Positions 34,699 through 46,738 of a stretch of 64,000 nucleotides of DNA are shown here, piece after piece; position 1 is the first letter of the stretch, and each line of letters opens with the position of its first letter. The translations under genes and the position numbers were made by a program. Origin of the DNA: Massospora cicadina (lineage: Eukaryota; Entomophthoromycota; Entomophthoromycetes; Entomophthorales; Entomophthoraceae); the NCBI GenBank assembly GCA_022478985.1, contig JAKSZP010017473.1, forward strand, positions 21,454-85,453, written 5' to 3'. The notes under the pieces are model-generated. The model saw only the letters and a program-made list of their open reading frames with translations, did no database searches and was not told where the DNA came from.

Positions 34699-35145
34699 GG
34701 GTGTATATAAGCTGGAGATTGTTTAAGAGATAAGTGTAATATATAAAAGGAGCGTTGCTGCTCTTCTTTACACTGAAGAGAAATTTTTTATTCTTTAGAA
34801 TAAACTAAGGGTTGTGATGTCTCTGCTTCAATGAGGAATAAACTGGTGATAATATATGATTATTTTTATACACTCACACTTCTTGAAGGGACTTAGGCGA
34901 TGATATTTGAGAGATAGCTGTAAATTTATCATCCATTGAGGATACAAATTCTATACATACCTTATGTCCCAGAAAAATAAGCTTATAAAAAGAAAATTTG
35001 GAAGGTTTTAATTTACAGTGAAATTTTTGTTTATTACTGAAAAAACTTCCATAAGATGAGCTAGATGAGTAGTGAAAGTTTGTGAGAAGATGGTTAAGTT
35101 GTAAAGGCAACACAAAAAGCGTTTTAAGTCCATTAAAATACAATC
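34699..35145 (-). pseudogene. pol: F reverse transcriptase, C-terminal piece
   Basis: An 89-codon minus-strand open frame (35143-34874) carries the RT thumb and connection: LKPSKFSFYKLIFLGHKV and SMDDKFTAISQISSPKSLQE match the conserved LKPSKCxF...FLGHxVS and the following KxxAIxxxxxPxS motif of Ty3 RTs. It continues the RT piece at 42667-43031, from which it was separated by C. On the left it runs into D. Confidence 0.75.
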
Positions 35146-36412
35146 AGTCAGCAACTCTGCCTTTGCTCGCTTCACTTAAGTGGCTGAATTTCTGCAGAAG
35201 GGCTTTGTCAAACATAGATTAGACACCAAGCGACCTTCTGAAGGGACGGGTATACTTCAGTGTGAAAATCTTCTTAGGATGATATCCACTGTAGCATTAT
35301 TTGTTCATTGAAAAGCTCATCATCCTGCTGGCGGTATCCTTAGTGATACTCTTAGACATAAATTTAGTATGTTGGCCTCTGGCACAAGAACAAACTAAAA
35401 CCTCAACCAACCTCTCCCTTATCATTATCAGCAACCAACATACCCTTGATCATAAATGCTCTACATCTTAAATCCCAAATTGTTTACTAAAGATCTCTTA
35501 CGTTTCTTTAGATACCAGACTGGTTACTAGCTTCTCTTCACTAAAACAAAAATAAGTAGAAACAAGGTATAAATTTAAGATTCTATGGTTAAGACTTTTT
35601 TATCTAAATAGAAATTCAAGGTTTCTTATATCTAGGAATAAAATCAAGCTATGAAATAAATGGTTCTAATTTAAAATTGGTAAATGGGATATGAAGATAT
35701 TGTTAAGGCTTCATTAGGCCCTCGTGAGTCTCTTTTTGATTTATGCTAGGTGGCGGCATCCATATGTATTGATGCTTGTATCCATGAGATACATCTTTCA
35801 GTGGAACCCTGAACCAGAGTGTTCAGTGGCTCCTTTCTCAATAACTTCTTCTGGGTCTGTGGCAGAAATACCTCTTCAGATTATTGATTCTTCTCCGTTT
35901 TAGTAATATTTTAATTGCGCTAGAATTTTTATTATACTGCTGCTCTTATGTAATTTTCTTCAGATTTTGAATATCTATAAAATTGTTTGATTACCTTTTT
36001 GGGTGATATTGATATAAAAGGTTTAATTGCTCAGGTTAAGGTCACTTAATTCAGATGGTTGTTTGGTAAGTTATTTGTCTTTGGCCACGTTAGATGGAAT
36101 TACTCCATCATTTGTTGATCGTTAATTATTTTGGCTCCCCAAAGTATAAAAGGGGTCAAATTATAGTCTTTGGTAGTGGCGGCATCTTTATACTATACCG
36201 CTTTTCTTGCAGGTATCAGATTATTGTGGGTGACGTCATCCTGACTGTCTGGTAATTCTTAGTATGTTGTCATCTATAAAAAAGGGGTTCATTTCACTTG
36301 CACACATTTTAAAAATTATATAAGAAAATCCTGAGGTAGTTGTATACTGGCAAGGTTCCTTCCAGAGGGTTTGGAATTATTTTTCATTATACTCATGGTA
36401 AAATCCATGACA
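35146..36412 (-). repeat. C 3' LTR
   Basis: On the minus strand it starts TGTCATGGATTTTACC (right border 36412) and ends GCTGACT (left border 35146). The adjacent purine tract GGAAGAGGCAG lies right of 36412 on the minus strand. Aligned blocks with the 5' copy include TCAGATTATTGTG (36220 and 42477) and TGTATACTGGCAAGGTTCCTT (36341) versus TGTATACTGACAAGGTTCCTT (42597). Confidence 0.85.
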
Positions 36413-36429
36413 CTGCCTCTTCCAAAAGG

Positions 36430-37650
36430 ACTGGGGTAATGTCCTTATTTACTGGCGCGTACTCTTTTAACTATATAGTGTCATCATTTTTTATTACATA
36501 CTTGAATCCACTTTTGTCTAAATAGGTGCAGGGCCAGTCCAGATGGCTTGCAAATTCTTAGAGTTACTTCCTAAACATAGTAGAATAAGACCTTTTTTTA
36601 TATGTTGAGCTCTAAAACTTAATCTATCTCTGAATCTCACGCTGAATCATGGGGTTGTGGCTTCTATATTCTTTGATGCTTTAAGCTGAATCTTAATCAA
36701 TTTATTGATTAACTCTTGCTGGTAAATCCCTATTGGTAAGTTCTTGTGTTACGTGGAAATAACTTCTTTAGAAAAATGTGTAACGCTGCTTTTCACCCAT
36801 ACAAGGGCTTAAAATGATGCATTACAATCACTCTTGATGGCTAATTCTGCATACTAACAGCGTGGATGGTAGAAGTTGATCCCATTTTATTTGTAGTTCA
36901 ATATCAACTTCAATATTCCTCCTAAGATTCCATTCAAAAATTTATGCTTCTTTAAAGGATGAAGTGTATGTGTTATCGAATTAGAGTTTTACTCCAACTA
37001 GATCCACAAGCTTGTATGACATCAGAGATAGAGTTCCTATCATTACATAATAAAAGAATCTGAGGGCATCCGTGTCTTGCTATTGCTTGGCTATATAGTA
37101 ATATGAAAGTTGATCCTACAGTAGAGTCTTGACTGCTTGTGCTTTGACACTTTTTAATGAATAGGTTGATAGCCAAGATGATAAACTTTTATCTACTTTA
37201 GGCTTTAGGCAACGGGTTTATTACATTTTTAGAAGTGTTGAAGAATGGGACTGTTGGAAATATTGGCCAGCACTCAAAGCGCTTCTCTAAGGGTTTGGAG
37301 CTCGTTCAGGGTACACAGATCTTTAAGAAGTATGTAATTCATCTGACATTGATATTGCAATCAATTGGTTTATTAGGTATGCCAAAGTCTTCTGGAATCG
37401 TCCATGGACAAAATGTTTCTGAGCTATCATAACAAGTTCCATTTGATCACTAGGTCAGATGTATGGGTACCAATGGTTCTTTGGCTTTGTTCTGAATGTT
37501 CCCATAATAAGTCCAGGTGAAACTAAAATAGCTTCTTTAAACATTTTTTACTTCATTGGTTTCATCTTGCCACTCCTCTTCAGGTAATCCAATCTGCCGT
37601 TACGTGTAATTGCTCTTGCATGCTTAAAGTTGGATAACAGGCAATTAAGA
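36430..37650 (-). pseudogene. pol: C integrase remnants
   Basis: 37176-36973 on the minus strand includes STFILLYSQAIARHGCPQIL, equivalent to the A and B segment before the second catalytic Asp; the Asp motif itself reads LCNDRNSISD. The zinc-binding domain is expected near 37600-37450 and the C-terminus near 36700-36430, both heavily degraded. Confidence 0.65.
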
Positions 37651-37679
37651 CAGTCCATTGGCTTAGGATGTTTTGCTGC

Positions 37680-39730
37680 CTGCTCTTTATATGATCTCAA
37701 ATTATACCCTTTAGTTGAACTGCCCTTTGGGTAAGGCTTCCATATGGATCCTTCATATTGAACAGCCAGTGAAGTGATAAATAATCTGTCACAACTTTAA
37801 GAGATGTTCTGTATTAGTAGGATTAAAAGTTCTCAACTGCTCATATCATTTCCTGACACTCTCTTTTCGTTACAGTTAAGTTCTTTTCCGCTCTTCTGAA
37901 GACCTTATAGTATACTCAATATTGTGTTTAACAACTTCTTCATTCAAAATGAGTGAGTATCGCTATAAGCCAATGTTACTGGCATCATTGTACAGGTAAA
38001 ACGCCTTATTGAAGTATGTGTAGGCTAGAAATGGTGACTCTACAGTTCTAGCGTTAACCTCATTGAAGGCATGCTCTTGTTCTAGGCCCCATTTTAATTG
38101 GTTTTTTGTTTACCAGGTAGATAAGCGGCGCAGCAATGTTCATAAAGAAACTGCTGATATTACCCACCATTATAAAAATAATTTGATTTCAGCATATTTG
38201 AGGCTTTTACATAGCCACTATAATTTTATATTCTCATCTTAAGGTTTGATTCGTTTAGCGCTTATATTATGTCATAGAAATTCCAGTGTCTCTTAAGGAA
38301 GGTACACTAGCTTCATTTCAGCTCAGGATAGACTCTCCTAGTTGGGCATGTACTTCTTGAAAAGTGTTGGAGGTGCTCTTGTAAAATGTGACTGAACACT
38401 GGAAAATTGGCAAAATGAGCTCACTTTTTATCTTGAGATTCCTGAAGATTCAATACAACGCTATTTGAAAGGTGGCAGGGGCATTTGACATCCCCTGTGT
38501 TATCCTCATAGGCTCAAACAATCCCTGACTTCTGATAGGGGCGCGCTTCACTTAATCCCAGACGAGAGCTCCATCTTCTAGTAGCTACTGGACATATCAA
38601 TTGCATAAAAGTACTTAGATTCTCCCAATTGAATTAGGACATCATTTAACTGAGGCATTGGTTACAAATAATTTTCTGATAATTTCATTTGACCAGCAAT
38701 AATTTAAAAACGTAGCATTTCACCTTTTTTGCGCACTAAGAGCAGCGGCAAAGTACACAGTCTCTTTAAAGGTCTGATTAAGCTAGCTTAAAATAATTGA
38801 TTCAACTACTTATCAATAACTTCATCTTTGGTTTTTAAACACTGGTATGTTTTTTATTTGAATGGAATGGAAGATCCAGTGTCCTTCATATCAACCTTTA
38901 CTTTGTAGGGCCATGTATTTTGTTCAAGTTCTGAAGATGTCGTTAACCTCATCCAGGAGCTCATACAATTCATTCTTCTCCTTGTCAGTCACATCTAAAA
39001 TTTAACTAATCAAAATCTCCAACAGAGTGCACTGATTTAATGGCGTCTCAGCTTGTCAAACTAAATTAAGAGTTTTCCTTTCTCTATTTGAATAGACTGG
39101 TTCGTGATGTTATCCAATATGACAATTAGTTCTCCAGTGTATTTAATATTAAAAACCCAAGCAGAATTATTGGTCCTATTCTTTGATCTTTTCGTGACTT
39201 TAAACTTATTGTATTGAATTTAGAGGTATATTCACGCTGATTGAAAACACATCCATTGTTTTTCACCAATTCTGATCTCCATGGCCTCACTAGCGCTCAG
39301 TGGTAGGCCTTTTTCTGCGCTAACCATGGCAGGTAGTTGTTTAACGCCCTTCTCCTTAGAGTGTAGCGGGCTTGGTATGTTGACTGGTAAGTTCTCACCA
39401 CGCGTGTCTTCTGCTTGCATAACTTCTTATTTTCCTCCCTGAACACCAGTGGTTTGTAGCAGAGTATGCTCACGATAATGGTGATGAAGCCAATTTTAGC
39501 AATAAACCTAATTAGAAACTAAAAGCCATCAGAAAAACATAGTGGTCGCTGTCCAATACCACAGTTGGAGCCATCAGAACCTTGCACCCAAAACTTAGCG
39601 GCAACACTAGATATGTTCCTAAGGTGCACATATTATCTGATCCAAATTATTTTCTTTATGATTGTAGTCTATGTCTGGCATAAACTTCAGTTGCTTCATC
39701 AACTTGGAGGAAATAATATTGAGAGGCGCT
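37680..39730 (-). pseudogene. pol: C protease, reverse transcriptase and RNase H remnants
   Basis: Minus strand. Protease: SSKLMKQLKFMPDIDYN (about 39710-39660) and VVLDSDHYVFLMA (about 39560-39520). RT: MRITQGMSNAPATFQ (about 38505-38460) is the palm motif, close to MPQGLSNAPETFQ of A. The connection region is near 38170-38090 and RNase H near 37930-37750 (KNTILSIL-type remains). Several stops; the catalytic YxDD loop cannot be read intact. Confidence 0.65.
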
Positions 39731-39949
39731 TTGTTATCCAGTCCATAAGAAGTAAACTCGCTGAATCCTCATTATCTTTCAAAACACTCTTTACAAATGG
39801 GCTCTCAGTCATAAAAACATCAGTAGATGACTCTTTGAACAGATTCAGAGCTTTTAATATGTCCTTCTGGTGTCCTTAATATCTGAAACTATGCTCTTAA
39901 AGGTAGACATCACAAACTGCTCTCTTTTGTCATTGGCGTTAATGATCCA

Positions 39950-41345
39950 GGTAGGTTGGGTGGCTTGTGCCAAGTAGTTATTGCTTGATTTAATTCTGTC
40001 AGTTCATTAACTTGTAGTCAAACAGGTACAGACGCCGCGCTAGGTGCCCCTAACATGTGGTATCCTGAACTGACTCAATTTTTAATTTCATAATCATCTT
40101 CTCCTTTAATGTATAGATTTATAACGTCCTAAGAATTGGTAGTAACCTTGTTTGGGGGTTCAAATTCTTTTCAGTGGTTTTCATTGGACAAGAACACCAA
40201 AAATGTTCATGTTTATTGCACTTTTATACGGGTAGGTTCACACCAAGGCTGTCATCCTACTGGTTTTAAAGGCATATGTTTTTTCTTTTCATTCTTACTG
40301 TGAGCACGTAGACATCCTTGATTGTTCTTCAAGAGGGTTGTCCTGATGCCTTATATTAAAACTTATAAGTTCGTTGGACATTGCTTAAGGCCTCATTGAT
40401 GGCGTTCAGCGACATTACAGCCTTGATGGCTAAGATCATGTGCATCTTCAAATTGGGATGCATCTCTAAGGAGCTCAGTAGCACCGTTTTTACAGTCAAT
40501 AGATCTAACATTCTTTTCTTTGGTTGTTGACCCTTTAAGTAATAATATACAGCATATTTAGTGACTGACTCGCTCTTTTCCATCTTCATGAGTAGAAATT
40601 CTTGTTTCTTATTCAGGGCTTATTGATCAATTCTGAACTATGAAAGGAGAATGTTTTTTACTTCATTTCTGGTTAAGCCAGGTTGTAAGCTTGCGCTGAG
40701 AATCTCTTGAGCCTTGTGACTCATGTAGCCTTATACAGGGCGAGCTTTCTTGCTATTATCTCTCCATCCGTACTACTTTTGTACATCTACAGGAAATATG
40801 CAATGGTTTCTTAACCAAGTGTATACATCACCTTGAAGTAGGGCTTGAAGTTTAGGTCGTCTTTAATAGGTTCAGCGCACATTATGAGTGTTGGCACAGC
40901 AGTGAATTTAGTAGCCAATATTAGTTTCTCTAAACGGGTAGCTGCCTGAGATATGAGAGGGCCTGGTTGTGGTAAAGCTCGCAGTTGAGTTTCAACTTGT
41001 CCAGACTCTTGTAAAAAATGTACAACATGGTTTTATGCTGGAATAAACAACATATATTATTGTTCAAAATTCAGAATCTCATTCCATTTCACAAATTCCA
41101 GAAATAATATTCTGTTTTCCATCTATTGAATGATGATAACAATCTTCTTAACAGCTGAGGGTTCAAACACAATTGGTATGACATTAATGCAAGCTCTTAT
41201 AGTGATCTCCTTGACATGCTCAGGTTGGTTGTATAAATCTTCTACTTCCAGTCTTAATGATTGGAGTTTTAAATGTATGGTTTTCTCCTTTCTTGCCAGG
41301 AGTTTAGAGCAATCTTCACCGTAATATGCCTTCAAATACTTAACG
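39950..41345 (-). pseudogene. gag: C gag remnants
   Basis: Two open stretches on the minus strand match gag of A: 41335-41123 starts MKAYYGEDCSKLLARKE (A has MEVYHGEDSFKLLVRDE at about 15391), and 40589-40356 starts MKMEKSESVTKYAVYYYLKG and contains LTVKTVLLSSLEMHPNLKMH (A has KTIFLTLLEMSHNLKNH). The match across copies supports a true Gag. The rest is broken. Confidence 0.65.
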
Positions 41346-41416
41346 TCACTTTGTTATCAAGGTATTTTAAATCTTTAATCAGTTATGATGGTGTAATCCC
41401 CTGTAATGAGCACCAC

Positions 41417-42666
41417 AGTCAAGACTCTGCCTTTTCTTGATTTAGCTTAGAGTCCAAATTGCTGCAGAGGGGTTCTGTAAAACACATATTAGACACCAGA
41501 AGACCTTTTAAAAGGAGATGAAATACCTTACTGTGCAATTCTCCTTCTGATGCTATCCACTGTAGCATCTTTTGCTCATTAGAGCTTCTCATCGCCCTGC
41601 TTGCGGTATTAATGACACTATTGACATAAGTTAAGTATGTTGGCCTATGGCATAAGACTCAACCAAAACCTCATCCAAACTCTCCTGTGGCGCTATCAGA
41701 AGCCAAGTATTTTCTTCACGAGTGTCCAAATCTTTGAAGCCCAGATTGGTTACTGAAAATATCATCTATTTTTAATGATCTAAAACTTTTTATGGTAACC
41801 TCTTCACTAAACCAAAAATGAGTAGAAACAAAAATTTTTAGATTCTGTGGCATAAGGCTTTTTTTACTAAATAGAATTATAGTATGTATCTCTTCAGGCA
41901 TAGAATTATGGTATGAAATAAATGGTTCTGATAATAAACTGAAAAAGTGTATGGTAATTTTGTTGAGGCTTCAAAAACCTTTTTAAGTAACTTCTTTTTT
42001 CCGCCTTGTTGATGGCATCCATCTGTCAAAACATTTGTATCCGTGAGCTTCATCTCGTGGTGGACATTTGTAAACCAGGATGTTCAGTGGCCCATTTATC
42101 AATACCTTTCTTTTGGTTTATGGCAGCTACCCATTCTGATTCTTGCTTCTTCACCAACTTAGTAATACGCTTTATTGCGTTGTGATTTTTACAATAACGC
42201 TGATACTATAGCCTCGCTTCAAAATTTTACTAACCTTTGATACTGGTTGGTTACCTTTTTAGGTGGTATTGAGACGAAATGTTTAAATTTTGGCAGAGTA
42301 GCCAATTTCAGATGGTTTTTGGCCATATCTTTATCATTGTCATGTCATAAGGAATTACTATATCATCATTTGATTGAAAGTACTTTTACCCCAAAAGTAT
42401 AAATTGGAGTCAAAATTTATATTTTATGGTGGCGGCAGCATCTTAATATTGCAAACCTCTTTGATTGGCAGGTATCAGATTATTGTGTATGACATTACCC
42501 TGACTGTCTGATAGACTTCTTGGGTCATTGTCATCTATATAAGGGCTCTTTTCCCTTATCAGCGTTTTTATTTTGTATGAGTAATACTGAGTTTTTGTAT
42601 ACTGACAAGGTTCCTTACAGAGGTGAGGAATTAATTTCCAGTATACTCAGTTAGAATATATGAACA
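41417..42666 (-). repeat. C 5' LTR and adjoining primer-binding site
   Basis: On the minus strand it starts TGTTCATATATTC at 42666 and ends CTTGACT at 41417. Immediately inside (minus strand from 41416) is GTGGTGCTCATTACAGGGG, the primer-binding site shared with A. The sequence TCTATATAAGGGCTC (about 42534-42548) lies in plus orientation and is shared with the 3' copy (ATCTATAAAAAAGGGG). Confidence 0.85.
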
Positions 42667-43031
42667 GTCCATTGATCTTTGGAAAGCATCAGGGGATTTG
42701 CATACCCCTGCGACATTTTTGCAAGTTTAAATCGCCCTTGGCTAGAGATAACTGTACATTTTTGTGATTTTTAGGGGGACAGATAAATATTCTAGTAATC
42801 GCTATCAAGATCCATCACAAAAAATAATTTGATCCTGACATTAGATGTAAAAATTTATTTATAAAAGAAAGGGGTCAATTGTCTTTTTCAGTGATGGAAC
42901 TTAGTCAACAATAGTCCATGACAACTCAATGACCTCCACCTGTTTTGTGGAATAACATCAAAGGGGAATCCCAAGTGCTTTTAGATGGTACACTATTCTG
43001 ACCTCTAATAATTGCTTTAAGAGCTACTTGT
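42667..43031 (-). pseudogene. pol: F reverse transcriptase, central piece
   Basis: The minus strand encodes the RT fingers and palm: EAQVALKAIIRGQN, SPLMLFHKTGGGH followed by VVMDYC, SITEKDNYPL-like residues, then QKCRRGMQIP (palm motif, usually MPQGMxNAPxxFQ). The order and spacing fit RT. The upstream part lies beyond E (57772-57960) and the downstream part beyond C (34699-35145). GCCTC at its right end (43032-43036) is the target duplicated by E. Confidence 0.75.
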
Positions 43032-43036
43032 GCCTC

Positions 43037-43587
43037 TGTCATAAATTTGGATGGAACTGTTAGGATCCGTCATATTGTTCATACAGGTTGAACCCACTGA
43101 ACAACAGACAGATGATGTGGGGATCGTCGGTCCTTTGGACACACTTGAAAATATATTAAGAATAGGAGCAGTCACCCCAACGACTCTTTTATTTATTATA
43201 ATAAATACAGCGACCTTTTGCTATTCCATTTTCTCTACTATTAACAACACTCTTCTCTCAATCACCCATCTCACTAATATACAGCAGCTTCAGATGAACT
43301 GCTCTCATAGCTTGGACTATTATATTCCACCAATTATTCTCAATTTCAGCTTGTTATTCTTTAGCTCTTTATCTCCCTAATTGTAGGCGGTTTAATTTGT
43401 ATTTGTTGAATGTCAACATCACCTTATCACCTTATGTAGAGGCGATCCAATGATAACCCATTATATTACAATATCACCTCATCTTGAGGCACTCAAATAA
43501 TCATATCTAATATAATGTTCAAAGGATTCTTTCCAATCTGACCTAGCTGTTCCAAGATTATTGTCCAGTCATATCAGAATCATGGCA
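43037..43587 (-). repeat. E 3' LTR
   Basis: It aligns over its full length with 57210-57766, e.g. TTAGGATCCGTCATATTGTT versus TTAGGATCCGCCATATTGTT and CCCCAACGACTCTTTTATTT in both. By eye the copies are roughly 85-90% identical. AATAAATACAG (about 43200; AAATACACC in the partner) is in plus orientation, so it is not the polyadenylation signal of E. A 109-codon plus-strand open frame here (43051-43380) is a chance frame. Confidence 0.9.
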
Positions 43588-43639
43588 TTACCCCCTCTTT
43601 GACTGGACAATGAGGCTCCTATTGCTTATATGGTCGGAG

Positions 43640-44670
43640 GAACTTTGCGTGCACTTGGTTAATGATCTGACCACTTGTGGGGTCCTTGATAGCATAAACT
43701 TCAACCCCATTTTTCTCTATAACTTTGAACGGACCAATCTAAATGCTGTCCAGCTTGTGTTTCCACCTGAACCCACATACGTCATGGAAGAAAACCATAT
43801 CGCCTTCTTTGAATTGCACCAACCTGCTACAATGTACCTGATTGGCAGCCTGATTCATGATCTTTTGGCTAAGCTGAAGGAATACTCATTGGTTTGCAAT
43901 TAGATCAGAGTGTTTTCAAGGTTAGTCATATAGAAGTGAGGTTTCATTCTGACAGTGTCTTCTACTCATTAATAAAGTAAAGCCATAAGAGCTGGGTGTC
44001 AGCTGTATTGTAGTTAGAAGCAGCTTTTCCCCGTGGAGGAATGGTAGCTAGTGTTATAGGCAAACAAGGCAGTGGTAAGGAGGGAGCTCCAATTGGAAGA
44101 TCGATCCATTACTAATTTTTGTAGTGCGTTAACCAAAATCCCATTCACCTATTCAACCATTTTATTGGACTTGGGGTGGTATGGAGTCATCAGAACCCTG
44201 CAGATACATATAAGCTCATTCAATTTGGGGAGGATGTGCGAGGTGAAGTTGGTTCTGTTAACAGTTAGAATAAACTGAGGGCAGCCATGTCACTGAATAA
44301 TGCATTCCATTATGAACTTGGCCACTGTGACTGCCCACAAATACCATATCACCCTCGCTTTGACCTACTGGGTCAAGTGGTCGATAGCCACCATAATGTA
44401 CTTCCACCAGTTGGCTCCTGTTGGCAAGGGACCAATGACATCAAGGGAAACCGTGTGCCAAGCAAAGTGTGGTTTTACTACCTGGTATGAAGTCTGAACA
44501 GTGGAATGGCTTCTCCACTTGGCAATGATGGCAACAGGAAATGGTTTCAAGAACATCAAAGCTCATGCTTTCCCAACAGTACTGAGAGTGCAACAACTCC
44601 GTTGTCTTGCGCACCCCACCATGTCTGACTGCCTTGTGGGAGCTCATAATAATTCCCATCCATGCTAAAG
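43640..44670 (-). pseudogene. pol: E integrase
   Basis: On the minus strand: a zinc-binding domain (about 44650-44510: SSHKAVRHGGVRKT, then CCHHCQVEK), the first catalytic Asp in VSLDVIGPLP (about 44460-44430) with KYIMVAIDHLTQ following, the second in a changed motif (ILTVNRTNFTS near 44270-44240, where SDNGTNF would be usual, so Asp has become Asn) and a Glu in NKMVE (about 44190). LLTTALFAYNTS lies at about 44110-44075 and the C-terminal domain at 43760-43640. The element cannot encode active integrase. Confidence 0.78.
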
Positions 44671-44701
44671 GTCACAAAAATTTCATCATAGAATCACCAA
44701 C

Positions 44702-45109
44702 TCACTTGTACAGTTCCCCATTCCATTGGAAGGTACTTGTTTGCATCTCATTTAACGCTTTGATCACTTGTGGCAGTTCATTGTCATATTTTCCACTGAG
44801 CATCTTATTGTACATCACATCACTGAGGTCTGCTGTCACAGCAACAGTCAGCAATTGAGATAAGCAGTCAGCGTTCTGATGCTTTACTCCTGGGCGATGA
44901 AGGATCTTCAAGTCATAAGCCTGAAGCTTAAGAACCCATTGAGCCAAACGGCCTTCAGGTTTGAGGTTCTGCAAACAGCATAATAACACGTGATCTGTTA
45001 CGACTTTAAACTTTACCCTATGCAAGTAGACTCTAAATTTCTTATACGTGTAGATCACTGCTAAGCACTCCCACTCAGCCACATTATAATTACGCTCATG
45101 GCAGTTCAT
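44702..45109 (-). pseudogene. pol: E RNase H (open 135-codon stretch)
   Basis: The frame starts MNCHERNYNVAEWECLAVIY, containing the conserved Glu in the ExECLAVxxA helix of Ty3 RNase H, then KVVTDHVLLCC with the conserved TDH and QAYDLKILHRPGVKHQNAD with HRPGxxNxxAD, the end of the domain. The C-terminal 50 residues are the spacer to integrase. The domain is intact within this stretch. The first RNase H Asp lies upstream (about 45240-45180), where the frame is interrupted. Confidence 0.82.
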
Positions 45110-45249
45110 TCTTCGACTGCAGTATGTTACAGGATGCTCTTATCCCTTTACATATTTCTGAGAGAGCACCGCCCTAACAGAGGAAAGGGATGCAACTATC
45201 TGAACAATAAACTCCTTATCAAAGTATGGATAACGTAACACTGGTGCAC

Positions 45250-46150
45250 TAATCAGCGCCATACAAAGTGTATTGAAGCCATATTGATGACGTTCCATCC
45301 ATTTAAACAAAGGATCCTTTTTAACAACTCAAATTGTGGTCCCCAAATACAGCTAAAGTTAGGGATAAAGTGCCGGTAGTAACCAACCATTCCCAAAAAT
45401 ACCTGTATGTTGCGTTTACTGTTAAGTGTAGTCATTTGCTGATGGCCTCCACTTTAGCTGGCTGTAGTTTCTGCCCCTTAGAGTTTACCACAAACCTTAG
45501 GTATTCCAACTGATATTTGATAAAGTTACATTTTCGAGGCTTAATTTTGATGTTCGCCTCAACAAGCCAGCAAAATACTGCTTCTAAATGATTGAGGTGC
45601 TCTGAAACGGTTCAAGAGAAAACATTAATATCATAGAGGTACATGAGGATGCATGACAGCTTCAGGTCACCAAGAATAGTGTCCATGGCTCGCTGAAACG
45701 TAGAAGGGCGTTACACAGCCCTTAAGACATCCAAGTCAGTTGAAAAAGGCCTATGGATGTGATTACAGTGCATTTTTCCTGTTCCACCGCGGATAGCTTG
45801 ATTTTCCAGTAACTTGGTATCAAGTCCATCGCTGAAAAATAATGGGCTCCCACTAATTGATCCAAAGCATTGTCAATCCTTTCAAGGGCTATAAATCCTT
45901 TTTTGTAATTTTATTAAGCTTCTGGTAGTCTATTACTACGCAGTTGGTGCCATCCTTCCTTTTTACAATCAGAACAGGTGAAGCCCACTGACTCCCTGAT
46001 TTTTCCGAGCATCCCTTGCTCCAATAACTTGTCAATTTCCTCAATGACAATGTCTTCCGCTGCTCTTGATCAGCGGATTGGCTGGGACCTTATAGGGGGA
46101 TGATCTCCTGTGTCCACTCGATGGACCACCCCCAAAGCACACCCTAAGTT
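45250..46150 (-). pseudogene. pol: E reverse transcriptase
   Basis: The minus strand from about 46090 to 45250 carries RT: SPVLIVKRKDGT-type residues near 45990-45940, NCVVIDYQKLN (about 45945-45912), the palm region near 45740-45700, the catalytic region YLYDINVFS (about 45650-45620; the usual YxDD is altered) and, well preserved, KRNIQVFLGMVGYYRHFIPN (about 45424-45365). Stops and frame changes separate these. On domain order it continues into RNase H. Confidence 0.7.
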
Positions 46151-46157
46151 GTGATTG

Positions 46158-46738
46158 TCAACAGCGAAAATCCCCTTGTACTTCTAATAAAGCTATTGCT
46201 TGGTATTTTTGTTCTTCCAATAGCCCTATTGTATTACTCTGCGGTATTACCATCATTACACCAGCTGGTGCCTTGACTGATAGACCAAATTCATCTAACG
46301 AACTAAAATCATGAACCTGAAGGACCTCTTCTACTGGAGTCAAATGTAAATACACTACTATTTGGTGCCGGCGGATTTAAATTGGTTTGTTCTGGAGGTT
46401 TGCTAATAAAACCTTAATCTCTTCATAGCCTGGAAGTATAATCCCTGGAGCCACATGAGGCTCAAAACGTATTTGAAGATAGAGCCCGTTGACTTCCCCA
46501 TATAGCCCAATAGGCATTTCCACCTTTAACTCAGTGTTCACCAAGACTTGATGTCCAGAAGGAATAGATATGGGCCTTTTAGCTCGGAGAGGAATCCCTT
46601 GGTATTCATATATCAGCTGGGGAAGGGGCTGAGTCTTGTTTTTAGTCGATGATAGCAGACTAGCATCACCCCATTACTATATGCAAGATTGATATGGCTC
46701 TTGTGCACCAGATTCTTTGGCACTCCAATAGAGGTGAA
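46158..46738 (-). pseudogene. pol: E protease-RT linker
   Basis: The minus-strand piece 46355-46158 is open for 65 codons. It lies between protease and RT and is hydrophobic and acidic; a linker of this size is usual in Ty3 Pol. No domain recognised. Confidence 0.4.

Larger units (their letters stand above)
35146..42666 (-). mobile_element. C: full-length minus-strand element, same family as A and B
   Basis: Direct LTRs at 35146-36412 (3') and 41417-42666 (5') bracket, on the minus strand, gag (41340-39950), protease (about 39730-39490), RT (38980-38200), RNase H (38100-37680) and integrase (37650-36430). LTR termini and primer-binding site match A and B. It interrupts the RT of F. I found no matching TSD (CAATC left, GTCCA right), so the duplication has decayed or a border is off by a few bases. 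Confidence 0.82.

Noticed and set aside
39565..39879. 104-codon plus-strand frame
   Set aside because: Antisense to the protease of C, whose motifs are recognisable on the minus strand.
43051..43380. 109-codon plus-strand frame as a gene
   Set aside because: It lies within the E 3' LTR on the opposite strand; the equivalent frame in the 5' LTR is shorter and interrupted.
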